DNA of 21,151 nucleotides, taken from positions 1 through 21,151 of the forward strand of contig CAUJGI010000041.1 of the NCBI GenBank assembly GCA_963169155.1, in the 5' to 3' direction. Within the stretch, counting starts at the first letter, position 1. Every line of letters begins with the position of its first letter. Position numbers and translations under genes: made by a program. The notes under the pieces are model-generated. The model did no database searches, was not told the origin of the DNA, and saw only the letters and a program-made list of their open reading frames with translations. This DNA is from Chloroflexota bacterium. Lineage in GTDB: Bacteria; Chloroflexota; Anaerolineae; Promineifilales; Promineifilaceae. Positions 14,883 to 21,151 of this stretch are shown in pieces.

Positions 14883-14897
14883 GGAGGATTGACGCTT

Positions 14898-16742
14898 ATG
14901 TGTGGTATTGTGGGTTACATTGGGCCGCGTGATGCGGCGACGGTGGTGTATAACGGACTGAAACGGCTGGAGTATCGCGGCTATGATTCGGCTGGGGTGG
15001 CGGTGCTGGCACAAAATGGGCACATCGCCATCCGGCGCGACGTGGGCAAGCTGAGCAACCTGGGCAGCCTGCTGGCCGAATCGCCGCTGAGCGGGCAGAT
15101 TGGCATCGGCCATACCCGGTGGGCCACCCACGGCGAACCCAGCCAGCGTAATGCGCACCCCCATGTCGGCATGAACGGCCGTGTGGTGTTGGTGCACAAC
15201 GGCATCGTCGAAAACTTTTTGCCCCTGCGTGACGAGCTGGCCGCAGAGGGTGTCACGTTTGCTTCGGAGACCGACACCGAAGTGATTGTGCAGCTGGTGG
15301 AGCGGTACCTGGAAAGCGGCCTGGGGTTTGAAACGGCCGTGCGCCAGACCCTGGCCCAGCTGGAAGGCGCCAATGCGGTGGTAGTCATGAGCCTGGACCA
15401 ACCCGACCAGCTCATCTGCGCCCGGTTGGGTAATGCCGGGGGTATCACCCTGGGTATTGGCCGCGACGAAATGTTTATCGCCTCCGACATCCCCGCCATT
15501 TTGGAGTACACCCGCGACATGGTGTTCCTGGAAAATCGGCAGATGGCTCTGGTCACCCGCCACAGTTACCAGCTAACGGACCTGGCCGGCGCGCCGCTGC
15601 AGCCCGAAGTGCACACCATCAATTGGGACCCGGTCAGCGCTGTTAAGGGCGAGTTTAAGCACTTCATGCAAAAAGAGATTCACGACCAGCCCCAGGCGCT
15701 CATCGACACGATGCGCGGGCGAGTGAACTTTGAAAAGGGCACCATCGCGCTGCCGGAGATGAATCTGACCCACGAATTGGTCAATTCGCTGAACAAAATC
15801 ATCATTGTGGCCTGCGGCACCAGCTATTATGCGGGGCTGATTGGCAAGTTCATGATTGAGGCCCTGGCGCGCATCCCGGTAGAGGTGGAGTACGGTTCGG
15901 AGTTTCGCTATTACGACCCGATTATTGATGAGAAGACGGCCGTTCTCTCCATTACCCAATCCGGTGAAACGGCCGATACCCTCGTTGCCAGTGAGCAGGC
16001 CAGAACCAAAGGGGCCACTCTCTGGTCCATTGTGAACGTCATTGGCAGCCAGTCGATGCGTGTGGCCGATGGCTACATTGCTATGCAGGCCGGACCAGAA
16101 ATTGGCGTGGCCAGCACCAAAGCGTTCACCACGTCCCTGGCCGATATGTACATGTTGGGCTGCGTTTTGGGCGAAATGCGCGGCGTGCTGGCTCCCGACA
16201 GAATGCGAAAGCTGGTGAACGATCTGGCCCACATCCCCAATCTGGCCGGGCAACTGCTGGAAAACGAGGCGGTTTACGAAAATCTGGCCAGCGTTTTCCA
16301 CAATGCCCAGGATTTCCTCTTTTTAGGGCGCGGGATCAACTACCCGGTGGCCCTGGAAGGCGCACTTAAGCTCAAGGAAATCAGCTATATTCACGCTGAA
16401 GGTTATCCGGCTGGCGAGATGAAGCACGGCCCGATTGCCCTCATCGATGAAACCATGCCGGTTGTGGCCCTGGCTACAACTGACCGGCTGTACGAGAAAA
16501 TGGTCAGCAACATCCAGCAGGCCAAAACGAGAGGTGGCATCGTGCTGGCGGTGGTCACCCAGGGCAATGAAGCGATTCGCCGTGAAGCGGATTATGTGAT
16601 TGAGGTTCCGGCCACGTCGGAACTGCTCCAGCCGATATTAAACACCATCCCCATGCAGCTGCTGAGCTACCATATTGCCGTCTGGCGCGGCTGTGATGTG
16701 GATCAGCCGCGCAACCTGGCCAAGAGTGTAACCGTCGAGTAA
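14898..16742 (+). CDS. glmS: Glutamine--fructose-6-phosphate aminotransferase (isomerizing)
   Basis: This cytosolic enzyme makes glucosamine 6-phosphate from fructose 6-phosphate and glutamine, the entry step to peptidoglycan amino sugars. The 614 residues match the family's usual length. The start is fixed by chemistry: MCGIVGYIG puts the nucleophile Cys at position 2, so the longer upstream frame from 14859 is wrong. GGAGG (14883-14887) lies 10 nt upstream. The glutaminase domain (about 2-225) has HTRWATHG and HNGIVEN. Two SIS domains follow, with CGTSYYAG, TQSGETADT and VASTKAFTTS, then LGRGINYPVALEGALKLKEIS and GEMKHGPIALID. The end DQPRNLAKSVTVE is the classical C-terminus. All expected motifs are intact. 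The long structured leader suggests product feedback at the RNA level. A GC-rich hairpin follows the stop codon. Confidence 0.98.
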   Translation: MCGIVGYIGPRDAATVVYNGLKRLEYRGYDSAGVAVLAQNGHIAIRRDVGKLSNLGSLLAESPLSGQIGIGHTRWATHGEPSQRNAHPHVGMNGRVVLVHNGIVENFLPLRDELAAEGVTFASETDTEVIVQLVERYLESGLGFETAVRQTLAQLEGANAVVVMSLDQPDQLICARLGNAGGITLGIGRDEMFIASDIPAILEYTRDMVFLENRQMALVTRHSYQLTDLAGAPLQPEVHTINWDPVSAVKGEFKHFMQKEIHDQPQALIDTMRGRVNFEKGTIALPEMNLTHELVNSLNKIIIVACGTSYYAGLIGKFMIEALARIPVEVEYGSEFRYYDPIIDEKTAVLSITQSGETADTLVASEQARTKGATLWSIVNVIGSQSMRVADGYIAMQAGPEIGVASTKAFTTSLADMYMLGCVLGEMRGVLAPDRMRKLVNDLAHIPNLAGQLLENEAVYENLASVFHNAQDFLFLGRGINYPVALEGALKLKEISYIHAEGYPAGEMKHGPIALIDETMPVVALATTDRLYEKMVSNIQQAKTRGGIVLAVVTQGNEAIRREADYVIEVPATSELLQPILNTIPMQLLSYHIAVWRGCDVDQPRNLAKSVTVE

Positions 16743-16751
16743 GTTCATCCG

Positions 16752-16777
16752 GTGGGGCGGCTGCCCAGCCGCCCCAC
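16752..16777 (+). terminator. Strong GC hairpin after glmS, possible terminator
   Basis: GTGGGGCGGCT (16752-16762) and AGCCGCCCCAC (16767-16777) form a perfect 11-bp stem with a 4-nt loop, 10 bp after the glmS stop. No T-run follows, so it may stabilise the 3' end or act with another termination factor. Confidence 0.5.
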
Positions 16778-16836
16778 TTAGCAAACGCTCATTCCCCGTA
16801 TGACTTTTGTGTGCCCCACTTTTGTATCACGACATA

Positions 16837-16864
16837 TTCAAATGACGCGCTCCTAACCTAGAAT
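16837..16864 (+). promoter_or_regulatory. Possible promoter of the PRC-barrel lipoprotein gene
   Basis: TTCAAA (16837-16842), 16 bp, TAGAAT (16859-16864) is a fair housekeeping-type promoter. It would give a leader of about 90 nt. An ACGGCCGT octamer (16886-16893) lies in that leader. Confidence 0.35.
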
Positions 16865-16961
16865 GGATGGGTATGGATGTTAGCAACGGCCGTTAGCCGC
16901 GACCGTACGTCCATGAAAAAAATGTATATCCCGAATGTAAAGGAAAGGAGAAATAAGTTAA

Positions 16962-18032
16962 ATGTACAATCGTAGAAATTGGAAACAACTGGGCATAATC
17001 GTGATCTTGCTCTTTTTTGCAGGGTTTATGGCTGCCTGTGGGGGTGATAACGAACCCGGCGTCAACGACAACACAATCGACAATGGCATTGAGCCGACTC
17101 AGGACGGCGGCCTTATTGAGCCGACGGCGATGATCGATGAGCCAACGCCAACGGCAATGGTGTTAGAGACGGAAGTCATGGAGCCAACGATGATGCCCAC
17201 TGAAATGATGGAAGAAACGGCCGTGCCTACCGAGGAAATGGAACCCACGATGGAGCCAACGGTTGAAATGACGGCCACCGCGGAAATCACGGGAACCCAA
17301 GAAGGCACGGCGCCCATGGACCAGCCAACCATTGTTCGCGGCAGCGACTTGATTGGCGCGGAACTGATGACCATGACCGATGAAGCGATTGCGGAAGTTG
17401 AAGAAATCCTCTTTGACGCCAATGGTGACATTCAATATGCCATCTTAAGCGTGGACGAAATGACGGATGAATTCCCGTATTACGCAGTTGCCTGGGACAC
17501 TCTGGCCGTATCGCTGAACCAGGATGATGATCCCGCAACACCCAACACGTTTATGTACGAAAGTGACACCATTGATCTGGAAGGTGCCTTAGGCCTGGAT
17601 GACGCCATGCTGGAGACAGAAGATCTGTTCTACCAAACGGCCGAAGATGCCGGAACCGACACGCAAATGTTGGATGGTTTGTACCAGCTAAGCGCCTTTG
17701 CCAATTTCTCGCTGTTTGACTACAACCTGGTGAACCCGGACACAGACGACGACCTGGGTGAAATTGAAGACCTGCTGGTAAACGTTGATGAAAATCGAGT
17801 GAGCTATGCCGTGGCCGACGTGGGTGGTTTCCTGGGTATTGCCGAAACGGCCGTGGCCATCCCTTGGGACCGTGTTGCCTTCGATGATGTTGAAGAAAAC
17901 TTCACCATCAACGCCGACGAGGAAGACCTGACCAATGCCCCGTCCATCGACATGAGCGAGATTGAAAACTGGCAAATCGACACCGAGTGGGAACAGGAAC
18001 TGGACGCCTACTGGAACGATATTACCAACTAA
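16962..18032 (+). CDS. Surface lipoprotein with two PRC-barrel domains
   Basis: The 356-residue protein starts with a lipoprotein signal peptide: basic MYNRRNWKQ, hydrophobic GIIVILLFFAGF, then the lipobox MAAC with lipidated Cys26. A low-complexity stalk of about 90 residues follows, dominated by Glu, Pro, Thr and Met (many EPTM and TPTAM words). Two PRC-barrel-like domains come next, at about 123-215 (VRGSDLIGAELMTMTDE, then EEILFDANGDIQYAILSVDE) and about 235-325 (DDLGEIEDLLVNVDENRVSY). The protein is strongly acidic. PRC-barrels are small beta modules known from photosynthetic reaction centre H subunits, RimM and various stress proteins; an extracytoplasmic role here is unknown. GGAG (16947-16950) precedes ATG 16962 by 11 nt. 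It appears to be a single-gene unit with its own terminator. Confidence 0.82.
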   Translation: MYNRRNWKQLGIIVILLFFAGFMAACGGDNEPGVNDNTIDNGIEPTQDGGLIEPTAMIDEPTPTAMVLETEVMEPTMMPTEMMEETAVPTEEMEPTMEPTVEMTATAEITGTQEGTAPMDQPTIVRGSDLIGAELMTMTDEAIAEVEEILFDANGDIQYAILSVDEMTDEFPYYAVAWDTLAVSLNQDDDPATPNTFMYESDTIDLEGALGLDDAMLETEDLFYQTAEDAGTDTQMLDGLYQLSAFANFSLFDYNLVNPDTDDDLGEIEDLLVNVDENRVSYAVADVGGFLGIAETAVAIPWDRVAFDDVEENFTINADEEDLTNAPSIDMSEIENWQIDTEWEQELDAYWNDITN

Positions 18033-18060
18033 CAATCTGCCAGAGCGTATAAACAAACAA

Positions 18061-18095
18061 AAAAAGGCGAGAGGCATCTGCTTCTCGCCTTTTTT
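18061..18095 (+). terminator. Rho-independent terminator of the lipoprotein gene
   Basis: GGCGAGA (18066-18072) pairs with TCTCGCC (18083-18089). The stem is extended by five upstream A residues pairing with the following T-run (18090-18095). It lies about 30 bp past the stop codon. Confidence 0.88.
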
Positions 18096-18161
18096 ATATA
18101 CAAGGGTAAATGAGCCGTCAGTAAGACCAACTTTCCAAATGTTCGTTAATTTTTTGGTTCA

Positions 18162-18170
18162 TGTTATACT
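18162..18170 (+). promoter_or_regulatory. Extended -10 promoter of the helicase leader
   Basis: TGTTATACT contains the TGn extension and a -10 box matching five of six bases (TATACT, 18165-18170). No good -35 box is present, as is usual for extended -10 promoters. The start would be near 18177, giving a leader of about 300 nt. Confidence 0.5.
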
Positions 18171-18228
18171 TTTGGCCGCTGGGAAATTTCCCACACTTTA
18201 GCAACAAGAAGTTTTGAATATCCAGGTG

Positions 18229-18266
18229 GTGGCCCGGCATTGTTAGTCGGGCGCTTTTTTTGCCAC
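18229..18266 (+). promoter_or_regulatory. Terminator-like hairpin (possible attenuator) in the helicase leader
   Basis: GCCCG (18232-18236) and CGGGC (18248-18252) form a stem followed closely by seven T residues (18255-18261), the form of an intrinsic terminator. It lies inside the leader, more than 200 nt before the start codon. GTGGC (18229-18233) can instead pair with GCCAC (18262-18266), burying the T-run in a larger structure. This suggests conditional read-through. Confidence 0.45.
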
Positions 18267-18378
18267 AGACACGCTCCAAATTCGATTTGTACGATGGGGA
18301 TGAGCAGGCTGTGGGCAGGACTTTGGCTGGTGGACCGCGAGGTCACCGCCGCACAGTGGACGACTCAAAACCAATCTA

Positions 18379-18436
18379 GCCACAGAACAGGAAGGGAGAG
18401 AAGAGGTCTCACTCCGATCTCCCAATTCTCTGTGGC
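18379..18436 (+). promoter_or_regulatory. Long leader hairpin upstream of the helicase ribosome binding site
   Basis: GCCACAGA (18379-18386) pairs with TCTGTGGC (18429-18436), and inside it GGGAGA (18394-18399) pairs with TCTCCC (18418-18423). The fold ends about 25 nt before AGGAG (18462-18466). An identical GCCACAGA at 18262-18269 could compete for the same 3' arm. Confidence 0.5.
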
Positions 18437-18472
18437 CAATCAAATTAAGACTCGCTGTCTTAGGAGCATGTC

Positions 18473-20128
18473 ATGACAACTGAATTTACCGATTTAGGTC
18501 TGCACCCGCAGCTGGTGCAGGCTGTTACTGAGCGTGGTTACACCACGCCCACATCCATCCAAACGGCCGTTATCCCCGTGATGCTTTCCGGCCAGGATAT
18601 CCTCGGTCAGGCCCAAACCGGCACCGGCAAAACGGCCGCATTTGCTCTCCCAATTCTGCACAATCTAACACCCGGCAAAGGACACGTACAGGCGTTGGTT
18701 TTGGCGCCGACCCGTGAACTGGGCTTGCAGGTGGCCGAGGCGATGGAAGAATACGGCCGTCACCGCCGTTTCTCCGTGCTGGCTGTGTATGGCGGCACGG
18801 CGTATGGCCCCCAAATCGGCAGCCTGCGGCGCGGTGTTGATATCGTCGTGGGCACGCCGGGGCGGCTGCTGGATTTGATCCAGAGCAAGAAGCTGGACCT
18901 GAGCCAGGTGCAAACGGTGGTGCTGGACGAGGCCGACGAGATGCTCAGCATGGGCTTTATCGAGGACATTGAAGCCATTTTGCAGCAGACCCCGTCCGAG
19001 CGGCAAACGGCGCTTTTTTCCGCCACCCTGCCTGGCCAAATTCGCCAGCTGGCGGATAAATATATGCGCAATCCACAGGCAATTACCATCGAGCGTGCGC
19101 AGCGCACCGTTTCTACCATCGCGCAGCGTGCCTACCTGGTCAACGAAGACGACAAGCTGGCCGCGCTGACGCGCTTGTTTGAAGTCGAACCGATTACCAG
19201 TGCCCTGATTTTTGCCCGCACCCGTCTGGGCACGGCCGAACTGGCCAACGAGCTCACCGTGCGCGGCTTCCCTGCCGAAGCGCTTAACGGCGATTTGAGC
19301 CAGCAGGCGCGTGAGCAGGTGCTCAACCGCTTCCGCAACAACCAGATCAAGGTGCTGGTGGCTACCGATGTTGCCGCCCGCGGTCTGGACATCGACGACA
19401 TTTCCCACGTGTTCAACTTTGATCTGCCGCAAGATGCCGAAATTTACGTGCATCGCGTGGGGCGCACCGGCCGGGCCGGTAAAACGGGCGTGGCGCTCAC
19501 GCTGTTGACGCCCAAAGAGCAGTGGCGGCTGCGCAAAATTGAGCAGTACACCCGGCAAAAAGTGACGCTGGCCGCGCTGCCCACCAGTGAAGATATTCAG
19601 AACCGGCGCGAGTCGGAGCTGATGGAGAAGATGGCGGTCTGGCTGAAGCGGGGCCGCTGCGCCCGCGAGCGTGAGCTCGTGACTGAGCTGGTCGAGCAAG
19701 GACACGATTTGCTGGAGATTGCCGCGGTGGCCCTCAAGCTGGCTCGCGCTGAAGAGAAGCAGCGCCCCATTGCCCGCATTAGCGAGGTGGTGGCGCAGCC
19801 AGAGCGGCCGGGCAGGCGCGAGCAGTTTGGCAACGGCCGCAGCCGCAGCAGCAGCAAGGGAAACGGCCGTAACGCCACCACCAACTCCCACGAAAAAGGC
19901 ATGATACGCCTGAGCCTGAACGCGGGTAAGACGGACGGCCTGCGTGTCAACGACGTGGTGGGCACCATCGCCTTCCACGCCGACATTCCCGGTTCTACCA
20001 TCGGCGCCATCCACATTCAGGAGGACCGTACCCTGGTGGATGTGCCCGAGCAGTTTGCCGGGAAGGTGCTCGCCAAAACCGGCAGCTACCGCGTGCGCCA
20101 AAAGCGGCTCAACGTCGAACTGGCCTAG
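18473..20128 (+). CDS. deaD: DEAD-box ATP-dependent RNA helicase (DeaD/CshA type) with DbpA-like C-terminal domain
   Basis: The 551-residue cytosolic enzyme unwinds RNA with ATP, in ribosome assembly, RNA decay and cold adaptation. All motifs are present: Q-motif region FTDLGLHPQ to PTSIQ (5-30), motif I AQTGTGKT (47-54), Ia PTREL (79-83), Ib TPGR (128-131), motif II DEAD (152-155), SAT (183-185), ARGLDID and HRVGRTGRAG. A basic Arg/Ser linker (around 440-465) leads to a C-terminal DbpA/CsdA-type RNA-binding domain (about 474-551, GMIRLSLNAGKTDGL, then VNDVVGTI). This domain is why I use the deaD name; cshA is an alternative. ATG at 18473 has AGGAG 6 nt upstream. Cold-shock helicases often carry long regulated leaders, and this one has a leader of about 300 nt with competing structures. 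Confidence 0.95.
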   Translation: MTTEFTDLGLHPQLVQAVTERGYTTPTSIQTAVIPVMLSGQDILGQAQTGTGKTAAFALPILHNLTPGKGHVQALVLAPTRELGLQVAEAMEEYGRHRRFSVLAVYGGTAYGPQIGSLRRGVDIVVGTPGRLLDLIQSKKLDLSQVQTVVLDEADEMLSMGFIEDIEAILQQTPSERQTALFSATLPGQIRQLADKYMRNPQAITIERAQRTVSTIAQRAYLVNEDDKLAALTRLFEVEPITSALIFARTRLGTAELANELTVRGFPAEALNGDLSQQAREQVLNRFRNNQIKVLVATDVAARGLDIDDISHVFNFDLPQDAEIYVHRVGRTGRAGKTGVALTLLTPKEQWRLRKIEQYTRQKVTLAALPTSEDIQNRRESELMEKMAVWLKRGRCARERELVTELVEQGHDLLEIAAVALKLARAEEKQRPIARISEVVAQPERPGRREQFGNGRSRSSSKGNGRNATTNSHEKGMIRLSLNAGKTDGLRVNDVVGTIAFHADIPGSTIGAIHIQEDRTLVDVPEQFAGKVLAKTGSYRVRQKRLNVELA

Positions 20129-20133
20129 AAATG

Positions 20134-20166
20134 AGATTGGGCCACTCTTTAAGAGTGGCCCAATCT
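20134..20166. terminator. Bidirectional hairpin between convergent genes
   Basis: AGATTGGGCCACTCT (20134-20148) and AGAGTGGCCCAATCT (20152-20166) form a perfect 15-bp stem with a 3-nt loop. It fills the 42-bp gap between the helicase stop and the esterase stop. No long T-run is present on either side, yet position and symmetry suggest shared 3'-end formation. Confidence 0.7.
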
Positions 20167-20170
20167 TAGT

Positions 20171-20965
20171 CTAAAGTAGAAAGGTAAGGGGCAAATCGAT
20201 GCGGGCGCGCCAGGCGGGTTCGTTGTGTTCGGCCCCTTCAAAGCGGCGCGTCAGCCAGTCCTGGCCTTCGGTGTACCCCTTGCGGGTCATGAGCGCATCA
20301 ACCGGCTTTTGCAGCGGCTCGTAAAGCGCGTCCAGCGTGGCCGTCCCGTAGTCGAAGTACAGCTTATGCCGCCCTGGCCCAGGCAGCGCCTCTTCCAGGT
20401 ACGGCAAGATGATCCCCTCAACCGCAGGCCAGTGCGTCGACAGACAGCCCGCCCCGGCAAACACTCCAGGATATTCACACAGCGCGTAAAGCGATATAAG
20501 CCCACCCATGCTCGACCCCATGATAAAGGTGTCTGCACCGCCTGGAAGGGTGCGGTACGTCCGGTCGATGAGCGGTTTCACTTCTGTCACCACAAAACGC
20601 AGGTAGTTGTCGGAGCGCACAGGCACGGTGAGGATCTCTTTGAACTGCTGGTGGAGGTGTGCCGCATGGGGATGGGTAAGCGGCCGTTCCGGCCAGTACT
20701 CCGCCCAGCGATTGATGTGGTTAAAAATGCCCACAATGATCGTGGGGCGCACCGTACCAGCGGCCATCAGCCGCGCCAGCGCTTCGGCGACGCCCCAGGT
20801 TTCACCCGCCATCGCCGTGGCGGGGTCGAACAGATTTTGCCCATCGTGCATGTACAGCACGCTGTAGCGTGTCTCTGGCCATTGTGCATAATCATCAGGC
20901 AGCCAGACGTGCACGTGGCGTGCCGGAACAAATTGGGAGGGGAAGTTGTCGTGGCGGAGGAGCAT
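20171..20965 (-). CDS. Putative alpha/beta-hydrolase esterase (EsD/enterochelin-esterase-like family)
   Basis: The 264-residue protein has the putative-esterase fold related to esterase D and Fes/YbbA-type enzymes. The opening RHVHVWLPDDY and SVLYMHDGQNLFD (about 35-47) is typical. The nucleophile elbow is GSSMGG (150-155) with Ser152 as likely nucleophile. His247 in GAEHNEPAWRAR is the likely catalytic His, and Asp205 or Asp212 the likely acid. No signal peptide is seen, so it is probably cytosolic. It would hydrolyse an ester; the substrate is unknown. ATG at 20963-20965 lacks a ribosome binding site, and a stutter-word hairpin begins 4 bp upstream of it. The next upstream gene is in the same direction, so the two may be co-transcribed. 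Confidence 0.85.
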   Translation of the reverse strand: MLLRHDNFPSQFVPARHVHVWLPDDYAQWPETRYSVLYMHDGQNLFDPATAMAGETWGVAEALARLMAAGTVRPTIIVGIFNHINRWAEYWPERPLTHPHAAHLHQQFKEILTVPVRSDNYLRFVVTEVKPLIDRTYRTLPGGADTFIMGSSMGGLISLYALCEYPGVFAGAGCLSTHWPAVEGIILPYLEEALPGPGRHKLYFDYGTATLDALYEPLQKPVDALMTRKGYTEGQDWLTRRFEGAEHNEPAWRARIDLPLTFLL

Positions 20966-20968
20966 TTT

Positions 20969-21038
20969 GGTCGGTAATCGGTGAACGGTAAAAGGAACTA
21001 TTTACCGTTTACCGATTACGGCTTACCGCTCACCGACC
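20969..21038. repeat. Heptamer-stutter hairpin (CGGTAAT/CGGTGAA/CGGTAAA words)
   Basis: The left arm (20969-20992) reads CGGTAAT, CGGTGAA, CGGTAAA. The right arm (21001-21038) carries complementary words in near-tandem array. It uses the same vocabulary as the hairpin at 14451-14522. It spans the gap between two minus-strand genes, overlapping the stop codon of the upstream one and ending close to the start codon of the esterase. Confidence 0.75.
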
Positions 21039-21151
21039 TTCCAGCGCGCTGGCGACGCGGCGCAATCGTTCTTCGGCGTCGCAGGCAATGGCTTCCAGCT
21101 CCGGGTGGTCGACCATGCCCATCATTTGCTGGGGGTTGATGATGCTGATAA
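21030..21151 (-). CDS. C-terminal end of an unrecognised protein (runs off right edge)
   Basis: The last 39 codons of a minus-strand frame end at a TGA (21030-21032). The peptide contains INPQQMMGMVDHPELEAIA and ends RLRRVASALEGR, which looks like real, helical protein, and the codon usage resembles the neighbours. The family is not recognised. Its end overlaps the stutter-word hairpin. Reality of the gene rests on frame position and composition only. Confidence 0.5.
   Translation of the reverse strand, partial: ISIINPQQMMGMVDHPELEAIACDAEERLRRVASALEGR

Larger units (their letters stand above)
346..19870. repeat. Highly iterated palindrome ACGGCCGT, about 37 copies
   Basis: The exact octamer appears about 37 times by hand count, for example at 346-353, 541-548, 3189-3196, 5778-5785, 14172-14179, 16886-16893, 17217-17224, 18563-18570 and 19863-19870. 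It is often extended to AACGGCCGT. Most copies are inside genes, in any frame, and some are intergenic. At about 58% GC, base composition alone predicts roughly one copy or fewer. One-base variants (ACGGCCGC, GCGGCCGT, TCGGCCGT) are also common. Confidence 0.9.

Noticed and set aside
14859..14897. Upstream start for glmS adding 13 residues
   Set aside because: The enzyme needs Cys directly after the initiator Met; the ATG at 14898 supplies it and has GGAGG upstream.
14625..15563. Minus-strand open frame across the glmS start and leader
   Set aside because: It opposes certain glmS coding sequence, shows no recognisable domain, and its tail lies in the structured leader.
18665..20101. 478-codon open frame antisense to the DEAD-box helicase
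   Set aside because: It has no domain or ribosome binding site and fully overlaps an intact helicase; it is a GC-bias shadow.

Overview
The window looks like chromosomal DNA of a moderately high-GC, free-living bacterium. My best guess is a filamentous Chloroflexota of the Anaerolineae/Ardenticatenia type. This is inference from gene style: Chloroflexota-like RND pump, PRC-barrel lipoprotein with a Thr/Pro/Met-rich stalk, GH94 phosphorylase under a LacI repressor, and many ACGGCCGT palindromes. No phylogenetic marker was tested. No phage, IS element, tRNA, rRNA or CRISPR array was seen.

Layout. (1) 1-1515, minus strand: a LacI-family repressor with a well-formed promoter and a perfect 16-bp operator, followed downstream by the 5' end of a GH94 cellobiose-phosphorylase-like gene that runs off the left edge. 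(2) 1761-4831, plus strand: a small glycine-zipper stress-type protein, then a membrane-anchored gingipain-fold (C25) protein whose expected catalytic His reads as Asp. (3) 4913-8476, minus strand: an SLC13-type transporter with two RCK_C domains, followed by a fused two-domain ABC permease resembling ThiP/FbpB without its ATPase or binding protein. (4) 8620-14138, minus strand: a MarR repressor and a giant 1669-residue RND permease, with a double TTAG-N5-CTAA operator upstream and a strong terminator downstream. (5) 14362-16742, plus strand: glmS preceded by a leader of about 500 nt that resembles a glmS ribozyme carrying a tandem-repeat hairpin. (6) 16962-18032, plus strand: a PRC-barrel lipoprotein with its own terminator. 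(7) 18165-20128, plus strand: a DEAD-box RNA helicase with a leader of about 300 nt containing a terminator-like hairpin and alternative stems. (8) 20171-21151, minus strand: a putative esterase and the 3' end of an unrecognised gene.

Two genome-style signals run through everything. The palindrome ACGGCCGT occurs about 37 times by hand count, mostly inside genes, where roughly one chance occurrence would be expected. At least six intergenic hairpins have arms made of near-tandem 7-9-bp words, a different word at most loci. The strongest candidates for undescribed biology are the repeat-filled RND pump, the glmS leader, the helicase leader, the His-to-Asp C25 protein and these two repeat systems.
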